IMG/VR virus record: IMGVR_UViG_3300009183_000033
Location: 1 to 33,675 of that record
Source of the DNA: a virus
Length of the DNA stretch: 33,675 nucleotides
Reading direction: 5' to 3' (one strand)
Shown: one piece after another, positions 1 through 7,360 of the stretch
How the letters are laid out: each line of letters begins with the position of its first letter
Position numbering within the stretch: position 1 is the first letter of the stretch
Position numbers and translations under genes: made by a program
Notes under the pieces: generated by a model
Seen by the model: the letters and a program-made list of their open reading frames with translations, nothing else
The model's database searches: none
What the model was told of the DNA's origin: nothing

Positions 1-123
1 CTTGGCTGTAATGCCGCTGTACGGGCAGCGTCATCCAATCCAAAAATGTGCCGTTGTTTGTAGAAGCCGCGTAAACCACCGGGTTCATTGATGGCAATAT
101 CCAAGTATGGTTGCAAATATTGC
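1..123. repeat. Terminal direct repeat, left copy (circle closure)
   Basis: Bases 1-123 are identical to 33553-33675. The repeat lies inside one protein-coding gene that becomes a single 586-codon reading frame when the ends are joined. This is what an assembler leaves when a circular or circularly permuted genome is output linearly. The true unique length is then about 33,552 bp. A physical 123-bp terminal repeat cannot be excluded from sequence alone, but a packaging end in the middle of an ejection-protein gene would be unusual. Confidence 0.93.
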
Positions 124-626
124 ATGGCTTCATCTGGTTTAATATTAAAATCTCTAGCCATATCCATGCCATTTTTTCTGACCAGATTGATTAACGCTAA
201 TTTATCTACGGCATTAGGGTTTTTTTCAGCCGCAATTACCAAAGGATGGTTGATCATTGCAATTTGACTGTCGTTGATTTTCTTTTGTTTAGCTGCAAAC
301 AACTTTATACGGTCTTGTTCAGCAGTAGATGCAGCACTTGATGCCGTTGACTGTGATGTATCAATTCTTGATTTAGATGTTCCTGCTGATACACCAGCTT
401 CAGTTTCTGCCCTCTCTCTTTCTGCAATTTTTATAGCCAATTCTTCAGGCATCAATTGTTGTAATCTGCTTAACTCAGTCCTAGACTTTTGAACTTCTAG
501 CGGATTTATTTGCTGTGCTTGTTGAAATGCTTGCCCACTTCTAGCAAGGTTTACCATGTCAGCAAGTGACATAGACGCAGGAGGTTTTACATTTTGTGCA
601 ACAGGGCTAACTGAAAAATCTGCCAT
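1..626 (-). CDS. Internal virion / DNA ejection protein, N-terminal part (split by contig end)
   Basis: An ATG at 626 (protein begins MADFSVSPVAQN) opens a frame that runs off position 1 and continues in the same frame at the other end of the window (32418-33675). Joined across the 123-bp repeat it gives 586 residues. The N-terminal part is hydrophilic and rich in Q, A, E and K, with likely coiled-coil stretches around residues 30-110, and ends with a more ordered segment (DEAMQYLQPYLDIAINEPGG). It directly follows the gp7-like ejection gene, with 9 bp between the stop-to-start boundaries. That is the position of P22 gp20, a protein ejected with the DNA. The assignment rests on position and composition; no catalytic motif is visible. 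Confidence 0.75.
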   Translation of the reverse strand, partial: MADFSVSPVAQNVKPPASMSLADMVNLARSGQAFQQAQQINPLEVQKSRTELSRLQQLMPEELAIKIAERERAETEAGVSAGTSKSRIDTSQSTASSAASTAEQDRIKLFAAKQKKINDSQIAMINHPLVIAAEKNPNAVDKLALINLVRKNGMDMARDFNIKPDEAMQYLQPYLDIAINEPGGLRGFYKQRHIFGLDDAARTAALQP

Positions 627-635
627 TTTTTATCC

Positions 636-1412
636 TTATCTTGCGCTGAAACTTAACTTCATGCCTTGCGCCCCACCCATGTCTGGGTTGGGTTGAGTAA
701 TTCCCTGTGGCGCATAAGTAGTTGGCGCAACGCCATAATTGGTTGGTGGCGCACCCCGTGATCCCAATAACGCAGGCAACATAAATGCATTACTAACGCC
801 TTGTGTGGCCCCTGAATAGGCATTTGCCGCACCAACTTGACCGCCAGCTAATGCATTACCAATTCCAATTGTTGCTTGACCAATGTTGCCAGCGGTGTTT
901 TGTGCAAGGTCTGAAACTTGTCCTTGCGCTTTTTGACCAATCCCAGCAATACCCGCTAAAGTGTTGTAAATGTTTGTTCTTTCACCTTGGAAACGGTTAA
1001 ACACATTGCCAAATTCTGTACTTGCCGCACCTTGACCGTAATTTACCAAGCCTTGCAAAGCATTACCGCCAATCAAACCACCAGCTTGATTTGCCAAGTT
1101 TGTGGTTGCCAAATTTCCTTGCTGAAGTCGGAAGTTGTAACTAGGATCAATTCCCGCTAGAAAATCTTCCTGACCAAATTGTTTAGTCAAGTAAGGCTTC
1201 ATGCCAGCAATATCGCTTAATGCGCTATAACCAGCTTCTCTATAAGGGCGCTGTTGTTCATTTTGAATATTGAACATTTCCCGTTGTTGGGCAATAGCTT
1301 CTCTTGTGGCGGCGGCTTGTGTTTCAGCGGCTTGTTTTGACGCTTTTGCGCCCATGTAGCCCGAAATAACACTACCAGCAGCTTGTGCGCCTGCAACATA
1401 CATCCAACTCAT
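636..1412 (-). CDS. gp7-like DNA transfer (ejection) protein
   Basis: The 258-residue product begins with a short hydrophobic Ala/Gly stretch (VAGAQAAGSVISGYMGAKAS), then a Q/A-rich helix (residues 24-55). A segment RPYREAGYSAL..I follows, and then a long Ala/Gly/Asn/Gln-rich region. This architecture is typical of proteins annotated as DNA transfer or internal virion proteins in podoviruses (P22 gp7 type), which are ejected ahead of the genome and help form a channel through the envelope. It sits between a cupin-like gene and the large ejection proteins, as gp7 sits before gp20 and gp16 in P22. Its ATG is 2 bp after the previous stop, which suggests translational coupling. Confidence 0.75.
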   Translation of the reverse strand: MSWMYVAGAQAAGSVISGYMGAKASKQAAETQAAATREAIAQQREMFNIQNEQQRPYREAGYSALSDIAGMKPYLTKQFGQEDFLAGIDPSYNFRLQQGNLATTNLANQAGGLIGGNALQGLVNYGQGAASTEFGNVFNRFQGERTNIYNTLAGIAGIGQKAQGQVSDLAQNTAGNIGQATIGIGNALAGGQVGAANAYSGATQGVSNAFMLPALLGSRGAPPTNYGVAPTTYAPQGITQPNPDMGGAQGMKLSFSAR

Positions 1413-1413
1413 A

Positions 1414-1878
1414 TTATTCCCCTTTAATCTTTAGCGGCTTCAATTTATTTGAAGAATCAAACAACGCAAGATCATCTTGTTCAATCATTTCTTTTTCAAT
1501 TTCATCCAAGTCGGTTTTGTCAGTCTTGTGAAATGTGATGCCAATTGCGTCAGTTACTGCCAAGGTCACCCGCTTAGTGCCGGGCTTGCTCTCAATAATG
1601 TCCCCCGCATACAAATGCACCATCCCCTTTTCAGACCACGCAATTATTTCACCTTTAGCGCACAAAAAATAGTGGTCTTGCTTATGAACTTTGCCAATAA
1701 TTAACGTGCCTGCTGGTCTAGTTAACTTTCTTGCGTACATCCCGCCATGAAAATAATGCTCTGTGTGCATGGAATCAGCCACCGCCTGCAATTCAGCTTG
1801 TGGCCTCTGCAACATTTCCATTTGCAATCTTTCGATCTGTTCACGGGTTGGAACATTGTTTATTAGTAAATCGTTCAT
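1414..1878 (-). CDS. Cupin-like conserved phage protein in the gp14 position
   Basis: The 154-residue product has an N-terminal helix (IERLQMEMLQRPQAELQAV), then a beta-rich core with cupin-style spacing: HYFHGGMYARKL, AGTLIIGKVHKQDHYFLC, GEIIAW, AGDIIESKPGTKRV. It ends in an acidic helix and a basic tail. Histidines at H41, H44, H65 and H68 could bind metal, as in small cupins. Its start overlaps the stop of the 74-aa gene by 4 bp (ATGA). The location between the gp10-like and gp7-like genes matches P22 gp14 in synteny, but no sequence kinship to gp14 is claimed. The function is unknown; a structural or assembly role is inferred from position. Confidence 0.7.
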   Translation of the reverse strand: MNDLLINNVPTREQIERLQMEMLQRPQAELQAVADSMHTEHYFHGGMYARKLTRPAGTLIIGKVHKQDHYFLCAKGEIIAWSEKGMVHLYAGDIIESKPGTKRVTLAVTDAIGITFHKTDKTDLDEIEKEMIEQDDLALFDSSNKLKPLKIKGE

Positions 1879-2099
1879 TGGTTGTAATATGGCACTTTGT
1901 ATGCCACACCATTGACGGTCACATTTATAAACCCCACAGGGTTTGCAGGCAATGTTGCTGACCCTGCTGTGGCAGTGGTCGCACTGGTGAAGTTCAACAA
2001 GTTAATGAAAAACTGTTGCCACGCCCTTGTTGGTCTTTTGGTCTGTCCATCCAAAAACTCCGACTGTGGATATGGTTGGCTTTGTGGGGTAGGTAACAT
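1875..2099 (-). CDS. Small conserved virion-module protein (gp26 position)
   Basis: This 74-residue protein has a proline- and glutamine-rich N-terminus ([15 protein letters not shown]), a short amphipathic helix (RAWQQFFINLLNF), and a C-terminal beta segment (NVTVNGVAYKVPYY) of the kind seen in small tail or fibre attachment proteins. It lies directly after the gp10-like gene with a 1-bp overlap (TAATG type). P22 encodes its tail-needle protein gp26 (233 aa) here. This product is far too short to be a gp26 homologue, so the phage may close its tail tip differently. Function is unassigned. Confidence 0.65.
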   Translation of the reverse strand: MLPTPQSQPYPQSEFLDGQTKRPTRAWQQFFINLLNFTSATTATAGSATLPANPVGFINVTVNGVAYKVPYYNQ

Positions 2100-3961
2100 T
2101 AATTTTCCCCTACGCTAGATTTTAAGTTGGCAGAAATGATGACCGCCTTAACAGGGTCAGAAATTGAAACCTCAAACACACGATCCCGCGCTGTACCCAA
2201 CCGCCGCCAAATGGCACGGTTTGCATACTTGCCAATCAAGCCTATGGTAGTCCAGTGTTCGTTTGACCAAGTAGAACCGCCGTTGTCTGACCACCGCAGC
2301 ATGGCTTGGGGGTTTTCCCCTTGACCTGTGGAAAGACCAACGCCGGGCTGGAATTGAATCTGCAATTCATCAAAATATTCCCGCTGGAAGTCTGACACTA
2401 AATGCGGTGCGCGGCGCAAACGCCTAACGTGCTGTCCATCATCTGTGTAGTTTAGCGGGTCAAGTTTGTAAATCTTGCCGTTGGAATAGTCCCCAACCAT
2501 CACCAAACCCTGAAACTGAACGCAACAATTACCCCGCGCACGTTCATATTGACCTAAGTTGTTTGTATACAACCACTTATGCCACATCCCTGATGCAACG
2601 TCATAAGCCCATGTAAGGTTAATTGAGGGAAAGCTGATTACATAAACTTCGTGACCCTCAAGCTGATAAGTCCATGCAATAGCATTGCTAATCACTTGAT
2701 TTGTCAAAGAATTTTCAACCGCATGGGTGGAAATCCTTGTGGGTACATAGCCATTCATTTGCACAATTTGGGCTTGACCCCTAATGTTTCGGCTTAAATA
2801 TGCAAAGGAATTGCCAAGCCGCGCCACGCTAAATTTGGCTGCAATGCCGTGCTGGGTGGATGTGCCGGGGATTCTTTGGAACGGGAAAGGGCTTGTTCCC
2901 GCATCAATCCACACTTCACTAGATACCTCACCCAACAAATAAATTTCACGGTGATCAACAATTAATGAAACCAAATCATCAGGCGCACCATCTTTACTAC
3001 CAAAACTTAAAGCTGGCGAAATTGGCGATAAAGCCGCAGATGCACCAAACTGCTGAGTATCTGGGCGGTTGTACACAAAGTAATTGTCCACAATATCCAC
3101 CGCGCTACCGCTAGTGAATGCCCCATCAGTGCTTGGCAAAACTGACCAATTTAAGCCATATAGCGTTCTTGAAGTGACTGTTTGGGAATTGTTGACCGTG
3201 TATGTTCCAACGCCCCCTGTGCCTGTTCCAAGGGCTGTAATGATGGTTTGCGCGGTTACTGTTGAACCTTGGATGGTTTGACCCACAGCCAAAGTTCCGC
3301 TAGTCACTGCGGTTACGGTCAAGGTTGTTGTAGAAATTGATCCTGTGACAACCGCCCCTGCTGTGGCGCTGTTCATTTGCGTGGAAGCCACAGTTTGACT
3401 TTGGTTTACAGTGTAAGTACCAATCCCGCCAGTTCCAGTACCCAAGGCAGTTATGACGGTTGATTGAGTTACGTTTACCCCAAACAAAGCCTGATTGATG
3501 GCAATTGTTCCATTAGTGATTGCGGTGACCGTTAAGGTTGTTCCGCTGATTGATCCAGTAAAAACCGCCGCAGATGGGCTAGAAATGCGCCATGTGTAGC
3601 GATTCTGACCGTCCACAATGTAAACATTCACGCCGTTGTCGGTGATGCCTACAATGCCAGAAGAAGTGTTTAATTGACCCACCATTGTGGTGGTGTAGGT
3701 GGAAGTCAAGGCATAGACATAAGGGCCACAGACCGCCACAAGAATGTCGCCACCAGACAAGGTACGCATTCCCCTGATTTCTTGCTGATTCTGAAAAAGC
3801 ACCAATGAAGTTAGCCCCGGCGTTGGGTACAACGCCACCACCCCGCGTTCACCTTGCTGTTTTAAAGGGTCGATTTCAGGCACAAAGTTGATGCACTCTT
3901 GGGCATCTTGGTAGATGCTGGGCGCTTCGTAGGATGGGCCAACAAAGCCAAAATCAGCCAT
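2099..3961 (-). CDS. P22 gp10-like packaged-DNA stabilisation / tail hub protein
   Basis: The 620-residue product begins [19 protein letters not shown], then [10 protein letters not shown] and [12 protein letters not shown], a signature of the P22 gp10 family. That protein forms the hexameric tail hub that plugs the portal channel and holds packaged DNA. The remainder is beta-propeller-like ([62 protein letters not shown]). P22 gp10 is about 472 residues. The excess here is mostly accounted for by two tandem Thr/Gly-rich repeats at residues 133-194 and 204-265 (annotated separately). The start overlaps the gp4-like stop by 1 bp. Family assignment is strong. Confidence 0.9.
   Translation of the reverse strand: MADFGFVGPSYEAPSIYQDAQECINFVPEIDPLKQQGERGVVALYPTPGLTSLVLFQNQQEIRGMRTLSGGDILVAVCGPYVYALTSTYTTTMVGQLNTSSGIVGITDNGVNVYIVDGQNRYTWRISSPSAAVFTGSISGTTLTVTAITNGTIAINQALFGVNVTQSTVITALGTGTGGIGTYTVNQSQTVASTQMNSATAGAVVTGSISTTTLTVTAVTSGTLAVGQTIQGSTVTAQTIITALGTGTGGVGTYTVNNSQTVTSRTLYGLNWSVLPSTDGAFTSGSAVDIVDNYFVYNRPDTQQFGASAALSPISPALSFGSKDGAPDDLVSLIVDHREIYLLGEVSSEVWIDAGTSPFPFQRIPGTSTQHGIAAKFSVARLGNSFAYLSRNIRGQAQIVQMNGYVPTRISTHAVENSLTNQVISNAIAWTYQLEGHEVYVISFPSINLTWAYDVASGMWHKWLYTNNLGQYERARGNCCVQFQGLVMVGDYSNGKIYKLDPLNYTDDGQHVRRLRRAPHLVSDFQREYFDELQIQFQPGVGLSTGQGENPQAMLRWSDNGGSTWSNEHWTTIGLIGKYANRAIWRRLGTARDRVFEVSISDPVKAVIISANLKSSVGEN
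3167..3565 (-). repeat. Two tandem Ig-like-style domain repeats inserted in the gp10-like protein
   Basis: The translated region holds two copies of a block of about 62 residues. Each starts (V)xTGSISxTTLTVTA, contains [20 protein letters not shown], and ends SQTVxS. The copies are separated by about 9 residues and also repeat at the DNA level. A third, diverged copy lies in the neighbouring gp4-like gene (4501-4704). Removing these two copies brings the gp10-like protein close to P22 gp10 in length. The block looks like a small beta-sandwich decoration domain. Binding to host or environmental glycans is an inference. Confidence 0.85.
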
Positions 3962-4935
3962 TATCTAAAGCCCCCATCCATGATAAAGCCAGCGTCTTTA
4001 GCCCGTCCAACCATCAAGGCATCAGGATAGCGCGACACTTGTGCTGGGCGCATATTGGTGCGCTTGATCGTGGCTTTTGCTTGACCAGCAAAGGCGTTAA
4101 TCATTGTGATTTGGGCGGTAGAAGCCTTGCCATACATAGGCATCAGGCGTTCAGCCAAGCACCACCGCAGCGCCATGTTGTAGCCTTGTGGCAACGCGAT
4201 TGTGTCGTATAGCGAACCAAACGTGCGGAAAATTGTGCTAGTAAACAAATGCAGTTCACCAGATGATGGGTTGGGGAAGACATACAACGTTCCCAAATTT
4301 TCGCTGGGTTGGTAATAAATCATCTTTGCCCAAGGGCCGTTCAATTGCTTGATTCCCAAGGATTGATATTCTTCCAAACTTAGGATTGCCACAGGGTAAT
4401 CCAAATAGCCACCAGCTATATTTGAGCCGCCTTGCTGCGTAGCCACGCGAACAAACGCAGATTCAATGGTCAAGGGGCGTTCATAGTAGGCAGTGATTGT
4501 TGTGCTTGCCACGGTCTGGGAAATGCTGACAGTGTATGTGCCGCCCTCATTGACGTTACCACCCGCGCCAGTGCCAAAACCCACAATGGTTGTGCCTGCG
4601 GCAATGCCTGTGCCAGTGATGGTCATGCCCATTGTGATAGCGCCAGTAATTACGCCATTAGCAGGAACGGTCAAGGTTGTGCCTGCAATTGATCCTGTAA
4701 AGGATGCCCCCACTGACCCAGATGGGCCAAGTGTGTATTGCACGGTGTTTTGAACAGTCTGGAAAATAATCTCAGTCTTGTAGAAGACCATCATGTTTTC
4801 GTTTGACCACTGGGCGCACATATCATTCAGCATATCGAATGAATCTTGTGCATCCTCTGCTGATGGCGATTCGCCAGCCGCCAATGCACCAATATCTTTA
4901 AGCGCCCTGCTGATAATGTCGTAAGGAGTCGTCAT
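3961..4935 (-). CDS. P22 gp4-like tail accessory / head-completion protein
   Basis: The 324-residue product opens with [18 protein letters not shown] and [20 protein letters not shown], the helical start typical of the P22 gp4 tail accessory family. In P22, gp4 forms the ring between portal and gp10. Residues 78-145 carry a Thr/Gly-rich repeat related to the pair in the next gene. The distal part ([45 protein letters not shown]) resembles the longer gp4 homologues of environmental podoviruses. P22 gp4 itself is only about 166 residues. Neighbouring gp10 and the shared inserted domain suggest the two proteins contact each other, as in P22. Confidence 0.85.
   Translation of the reverse strand: MTTPYDIISRALKDIGALAAGESPSAEDAQDSFDMLNDMCAQWSNENMMVFYKTEIIFQTVQNTVQYTLGPSGSVGASFTGSIAGTTLTVPANGVITGAITMGMTITGTGIAAGTTIVGFGTGAGGNVNEGGTYTVSISQTVASTTITAYYERPLTIESAFVRVATQQGGSNIAGGYLDYPVAILSLEEYQSLGIKQLNGPWAKMIYYQPSENLGTLYVFPNPSSGELHLFTSTIFRTFGSLYDTIALPQGYNMALRWCLAERLMPMYGKASTAQITMINAFAGQAKATIKRTNMRPAQVSRYPDALMVGRAKDAGFIMDGGFR
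4501..4704 (-). repeat. Single diverged copy of the gp10 repeat domain, within the gp4-like protein
   Basis: The translation reads [14 protein letters not shown], then GTGAGG, then [15 protein letters not shown]. It matches the order and key residues of the two repeats in the adjacent gp10-like gene (TGSIxGTTLTV, GTGxGG, GTYTV, SQTVAS). It is inserted between the conserved gp4-like N-terminus (ending [13 protein letters not shown]) and the segment starting YERPLTIES. Confidence 0.82.
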
Positions 4936-4944
4936 GGCATTTTC

Positions 4945-5259
4945 TCAAAGATTAACGCTAAAAATCTGATCTTTCCAAGGAACATCAGTGTTTATGGCGT
5001 TTTTTAGGTAGTCCAATTGCTCTTGTAATCGGGATTTTAAAGACTTTGGGTTGTCTTGCATATACATTTCTGTAAGGCAGGCGGTTATGGTGGATTCCCT
5101 AATTTCAGTGTAAGGAATGGTAATTTTTCCAGCAACATCTGCATGACCTTGGCTTTGCACTTCATGGGTTTCGTCTTTAGCAGTCACCAAGTAATGAACG
5201 CTAATCAATTCCTCATTAATGGAGGATGTTTGCAGAATCTTCCATTCAAATGTTGTCAT
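4945..5259 (-). CDS. Conserved hypothetical protein of the fibre-to-tail module
   Basis: I chose the ATG at 5259 (protein MTTFEWKILQTSS), 104 residues, because AAGGAAC lies 7 bases upstream. The longer frame from 5283 begins inside the previous gene. The product is beta-rich at its start (FEWKILQ, ELISVHYLVTAKDET, HADVAGKITIPYTEI), then helical (ESTITACLTEMYMQ, LKSRLQEQLDYLKNA), and ends IFSVNL. This layout resembles small proteins beside tail-fibre genes in environmental phages. No catalytic or signal motif is visible. It lies directly upstream of the gp4-like gene with 9 bp between. Confidence 0.7.
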   Translation of the reverse strand: MTTFEWKILQTSSINEELISVHYLVTAKDETHEVQSQGHADVAGKITIPYTEIRESTITACLTEMYMQDNPKSLKSRLQEQLDYLKNAINTDVPWKDQIFSVNL

Positions 5260-5269
5260 TTTATGTTCC

Positions 5270-5626
5270 TTAAATAGATTCAATCCATGTCAATGTTGAT
5301 TCGTCCCAACTGTAAAACTTACCATCTGTGGGCATGGCAACAGGCGCAGTCCATTGGCAAGTTTCTTCAACCAATGTCCAGCTTGGGTATGGTTGTGGAG
5401 GAATGAACGCATCACGTTGACTGTCGTATGTGTAACCAATGCCAGCGTAGTTTTTGCGGATATTGCCGTTGTAACTGGTTTGCTTCCATTCGCCACCAAA
5501 TAACTTTTCACAAAATGCCGCACCAATATATTCTTTTTCTGTGCCATCAACAGATGCTGTGTCAGTGTTGGCAACCACAATGACTTGCGTGACAATCCCG
5601 TTTTCAATCTTTGCAAAATGTGCCAT
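5270..5626 (-). CDS. Conserved phage protein of the tail-fibre region
   Basis: The 118-residue protein begins MAHFAKIENGIVTQVIVVAN and contains FCEKLFGGEWKQTSYNGN, RKNYAGIGYTYDSQRDAF, PPQPYPSW and a Trp-rich end (TCQWTAP, YSWDESTLTW). The same order of motifs recurs in proteins common in marine and freshwater cyanophages and podoviruses, usually near tail fibres. Those are generally uncharacterised virion-associated proteins. The stop/start junction with the 75-aa gene overlaps by 1 bp. I recognise the family but know no tested function. Confidence 0.75.
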   Translation of the reverse strand: MAHFAKIENGIVTQVIVVANTDTASVDGTEKEYIGAAFCEKLFGGEWKQTSYNGNIRKNYAGIGYTYDSQRDAFIPPQPYPSWTLVEETCQWTAPVAMPTDGKFYSWDESTLTWIESI

Positions 5627-5853
5627 TAGTTTTTCCCCGAAAGTTTTTCAATTTGTGCGGTTGTCCAAATGGTTGCAATGGAATCTTCAAACGCTTTAAT
5701 CTTTTCCATTGTTGCGTCTATTTCTTCCCATGTTGGGCATGGGCGGTCATCTTCCCATCTTGTAATGTCTCGGTTGCTGACTTCCCACTTTGCGTTGGGG
5801 CGTAACAATTGCATTGCTGTGTCGATGCCGTAGAGTTGGTAAATTTTGGTCAT
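5626..5853 (-). CDS. Small XkdW-like protein
   Basis: The 75-residue product starts MTKIYQLYGIDTAMQLLRPN and continues with a short beta/loop part (AKWEVSNRDITRWEDDRP), a PTWEEIDATMEKI helix and a charged C-terminus. The pattern PNA.W followed by I..W...P.PTWEEI resembles small XkdW-type proteins encoded beside tail-fibre genes. The resemblance is weak and from memory. The gene sits between the glycine-rich adhesin and the 118-aa protein and overlaps the latter by 1 bp, so it is probably co-translated. A role in fibre assembly is a guess from position. Confidence 0.6.
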   Translation of the reverse strand: MTKIYQLYGIDTAMQLLRPNAKWEVSNRDITRWEDDRPCPTWEEIDATMEKIKAFEDSIATIWTTAQIEKLSGKN

Positions 5854-5854
5854 A

Positions 5855-7360
5855 TTAATTTAGTTTCAAAATCACAATCCCAGAACCACCACCACCACCA
5901 ACAGTATCCGCACCAGCACCACCGCCAGTATTGATAGTTCCACTTACGCCATACGCGCCACCACCACCGCTTCCGCCAGTACCGCTAGTGTATCCACCGC
6001 CACCACCAGCGTATGTAACGGATGACCCAGAAATACTTGACGCTGTACCGTTACCACCGTTTGATCCACTGCCAGCCGCACCAGCACCACCGCCACCGCC
6101 ACCTGTGCCAGCAGTAGCGCCTGCGCCAGCATTACCTTGACCAGATGTCCCCGCGCCGCCAGTTCCAGTGCCCGCTGGAAAAGCATTTCCACCGCCACCC
6201 GAACCACCAGAATTTCCAGTAGTGCCGTTAACATTGCCCCCTGAACTTCCACCGCCGCCGACAGATGTGATAGAGCTAAATACCGAATCAGAACCGTTTG
6301 CGCCATAGTTGGCTGTAATAACAGCCCCCGAATTACTAGCGCCGCCTGCGCCAACCGTAACTGTATAAGCTGTTCCAGCGGTTACTGAAAAAGAAGTTGC
6401 GGTTCTAAATCCACCAGCCCCAGCGCCACCAGCGGCGTAATAAGCACCGCCACCACCGCCAGCCACCACAAGGTAGTCAACAGAAGTGATGCCAACAGGT
6501 GCTACCCATGTTGCAGTAGATAAAAATTCAATAACATTGCCTCTAGGCATAGTGTAAGAAATAATAACAATGCCTGAGCCGCCAGCACCACCATTAAATC
6601 CAGCCCCAGTAGAAGAACCACCGCCACCGCCACCACCAGTATTAGAAGTTCCATTAAAGCCGTTAGTAGTTGCAGAACCATTTCCACCACCACCAGCGCC
6701 ACCAGAACCAGCAATGCCCCCACCCGGGCCATTTGCGCCACCACCGCCACCGCCAGCATAAGTAACAGATGAACCAGAAATGCTTGATGCTGTGCCAGCA
6801 CCGCCATTTCCCGAATTACTTCCAGACCCATTTGCGCCTACTGCATTTGCACCACCACCACCGCCTGAATTACCAGTACTAGCGGTATTGCCGCCTGAAC
6901 CACCATTATTCCCTTGGGATGGAGAGGTGCTTGGTGTATTTCCCGCACCTCCAGCGCCAGTTCCACCATACGCATTACCACCGCCAGAACCGCCAGAAGA
7001 ACCAGTTCCAGAGTTAAAACCACCACCGCCACCACCGCCAGTAGATGTAACCGTACTAAATACGGAATTTGAGCCATTAGTGCCATTTGTTGCACTTGCT
7101 GTTGAACCAGCACCGCCACCACCAACAGTCACGGTATATGTAGTTCCTGCGGTAACAGCTAACGATGTCCCTGTTCTAAAACCACCTGCACCACCACCAC
7201 CACCAGCCCAAGCACCACCACCACCACCAGCAACAACCAAATAATCTACACTGGTAACACCCGCTGGACACTTCCAAGAACCAGACGCAAGGAATGATTC
7301 AATAATGGTGTAAGGGGCAGCCGCACCGCCAGCAAGAAAAAAGTTTTTAGCGGCAAACAT
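5855..7360 (-). CDS. Glycine-rich tail adhesin with two duplicated modules
   Basis: The 501-residue product consists of two related halves. Each starts with a conserved segment (SGSWKCPAGVTSVDYLVVAG in the first, TATWVAPVGITSVDYLVVAG in the second), then GGFRT.TS..VTAGT.YTVTVG, then a long region of GGGG/GGSGG clusters with SISGSSVTYAGGGGG, and closes with a hydrophobic strand (GSGIVIISY, GSGIVILKL). Glycine-rich domains of this type occur in phage tail fibres and adhesins. Polyglycine-type folds present variable loops for receptor binding, as in T-even gp38. It overlaps the preceding fibre gene by 1 bp (TAATG). The Gly codons make CCACCACC runs on the plus strand that give long spurious antisense frames. 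Confidence 0.83.
   Translation of the reverse strand: MFAAKNFFLAGGAAAPYTIIESFLASGSWKCPAGVTSVDYLVVAGGGGGAWAGGGGGAGGFRTGTSLAVTAGTTYTVTVGGGGAGSTASATNGTNGSNSVFSTVTSTGGGGGGGFNSGTGSSGGSGGGNAYGGTGAGGAGNTPSTSPSQGNNGGSGGNTASTGNSGGGGGANAVGANGSGSNSGNGGAGTASSISGSSVTYAGGGGGGANGPGGGIAGSGGAGGGGNGSATTNGFNGTSNTGGGGGGGSSTGAGFNGGAGGSGIVIISYTMPRGNVIEFLSTATWVAPVGITSVDYLVVAGGGGGAYYAAGGAGAGGFRTATSFSVTAGTAYTVTVGAGGASNSGAVITANYGANGSDSVFSSITSVGGGGSSGGNVNGTTGNSGGSGGGGNAFPAGTGTGGAGTSGQGNAGAGATAGTGGGGGGAGAAGSGSNGGNGTASSISGSSVTYAGGGGGYTSGTGGSGGGGAYGVSGTINTGGGAGADTVGGGGGSGIVILKLN

Noticed and set aside
6502-7125. Hydrophobic minus-strand frames (V/L/A-rich) in a shifted phase of the adhesin gene
   Set aside because: They are a frame shadow of the repetitive glycine codons; low complexity and no independent start signal.
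5931-7244. Long proline-rich plus-strand frames opposite the glycine-rich gene
   Set aside because: They are complements of Gly (GGN) codons. They have no SD and no known domain, and the minus-strand adhesin is fully coherent.
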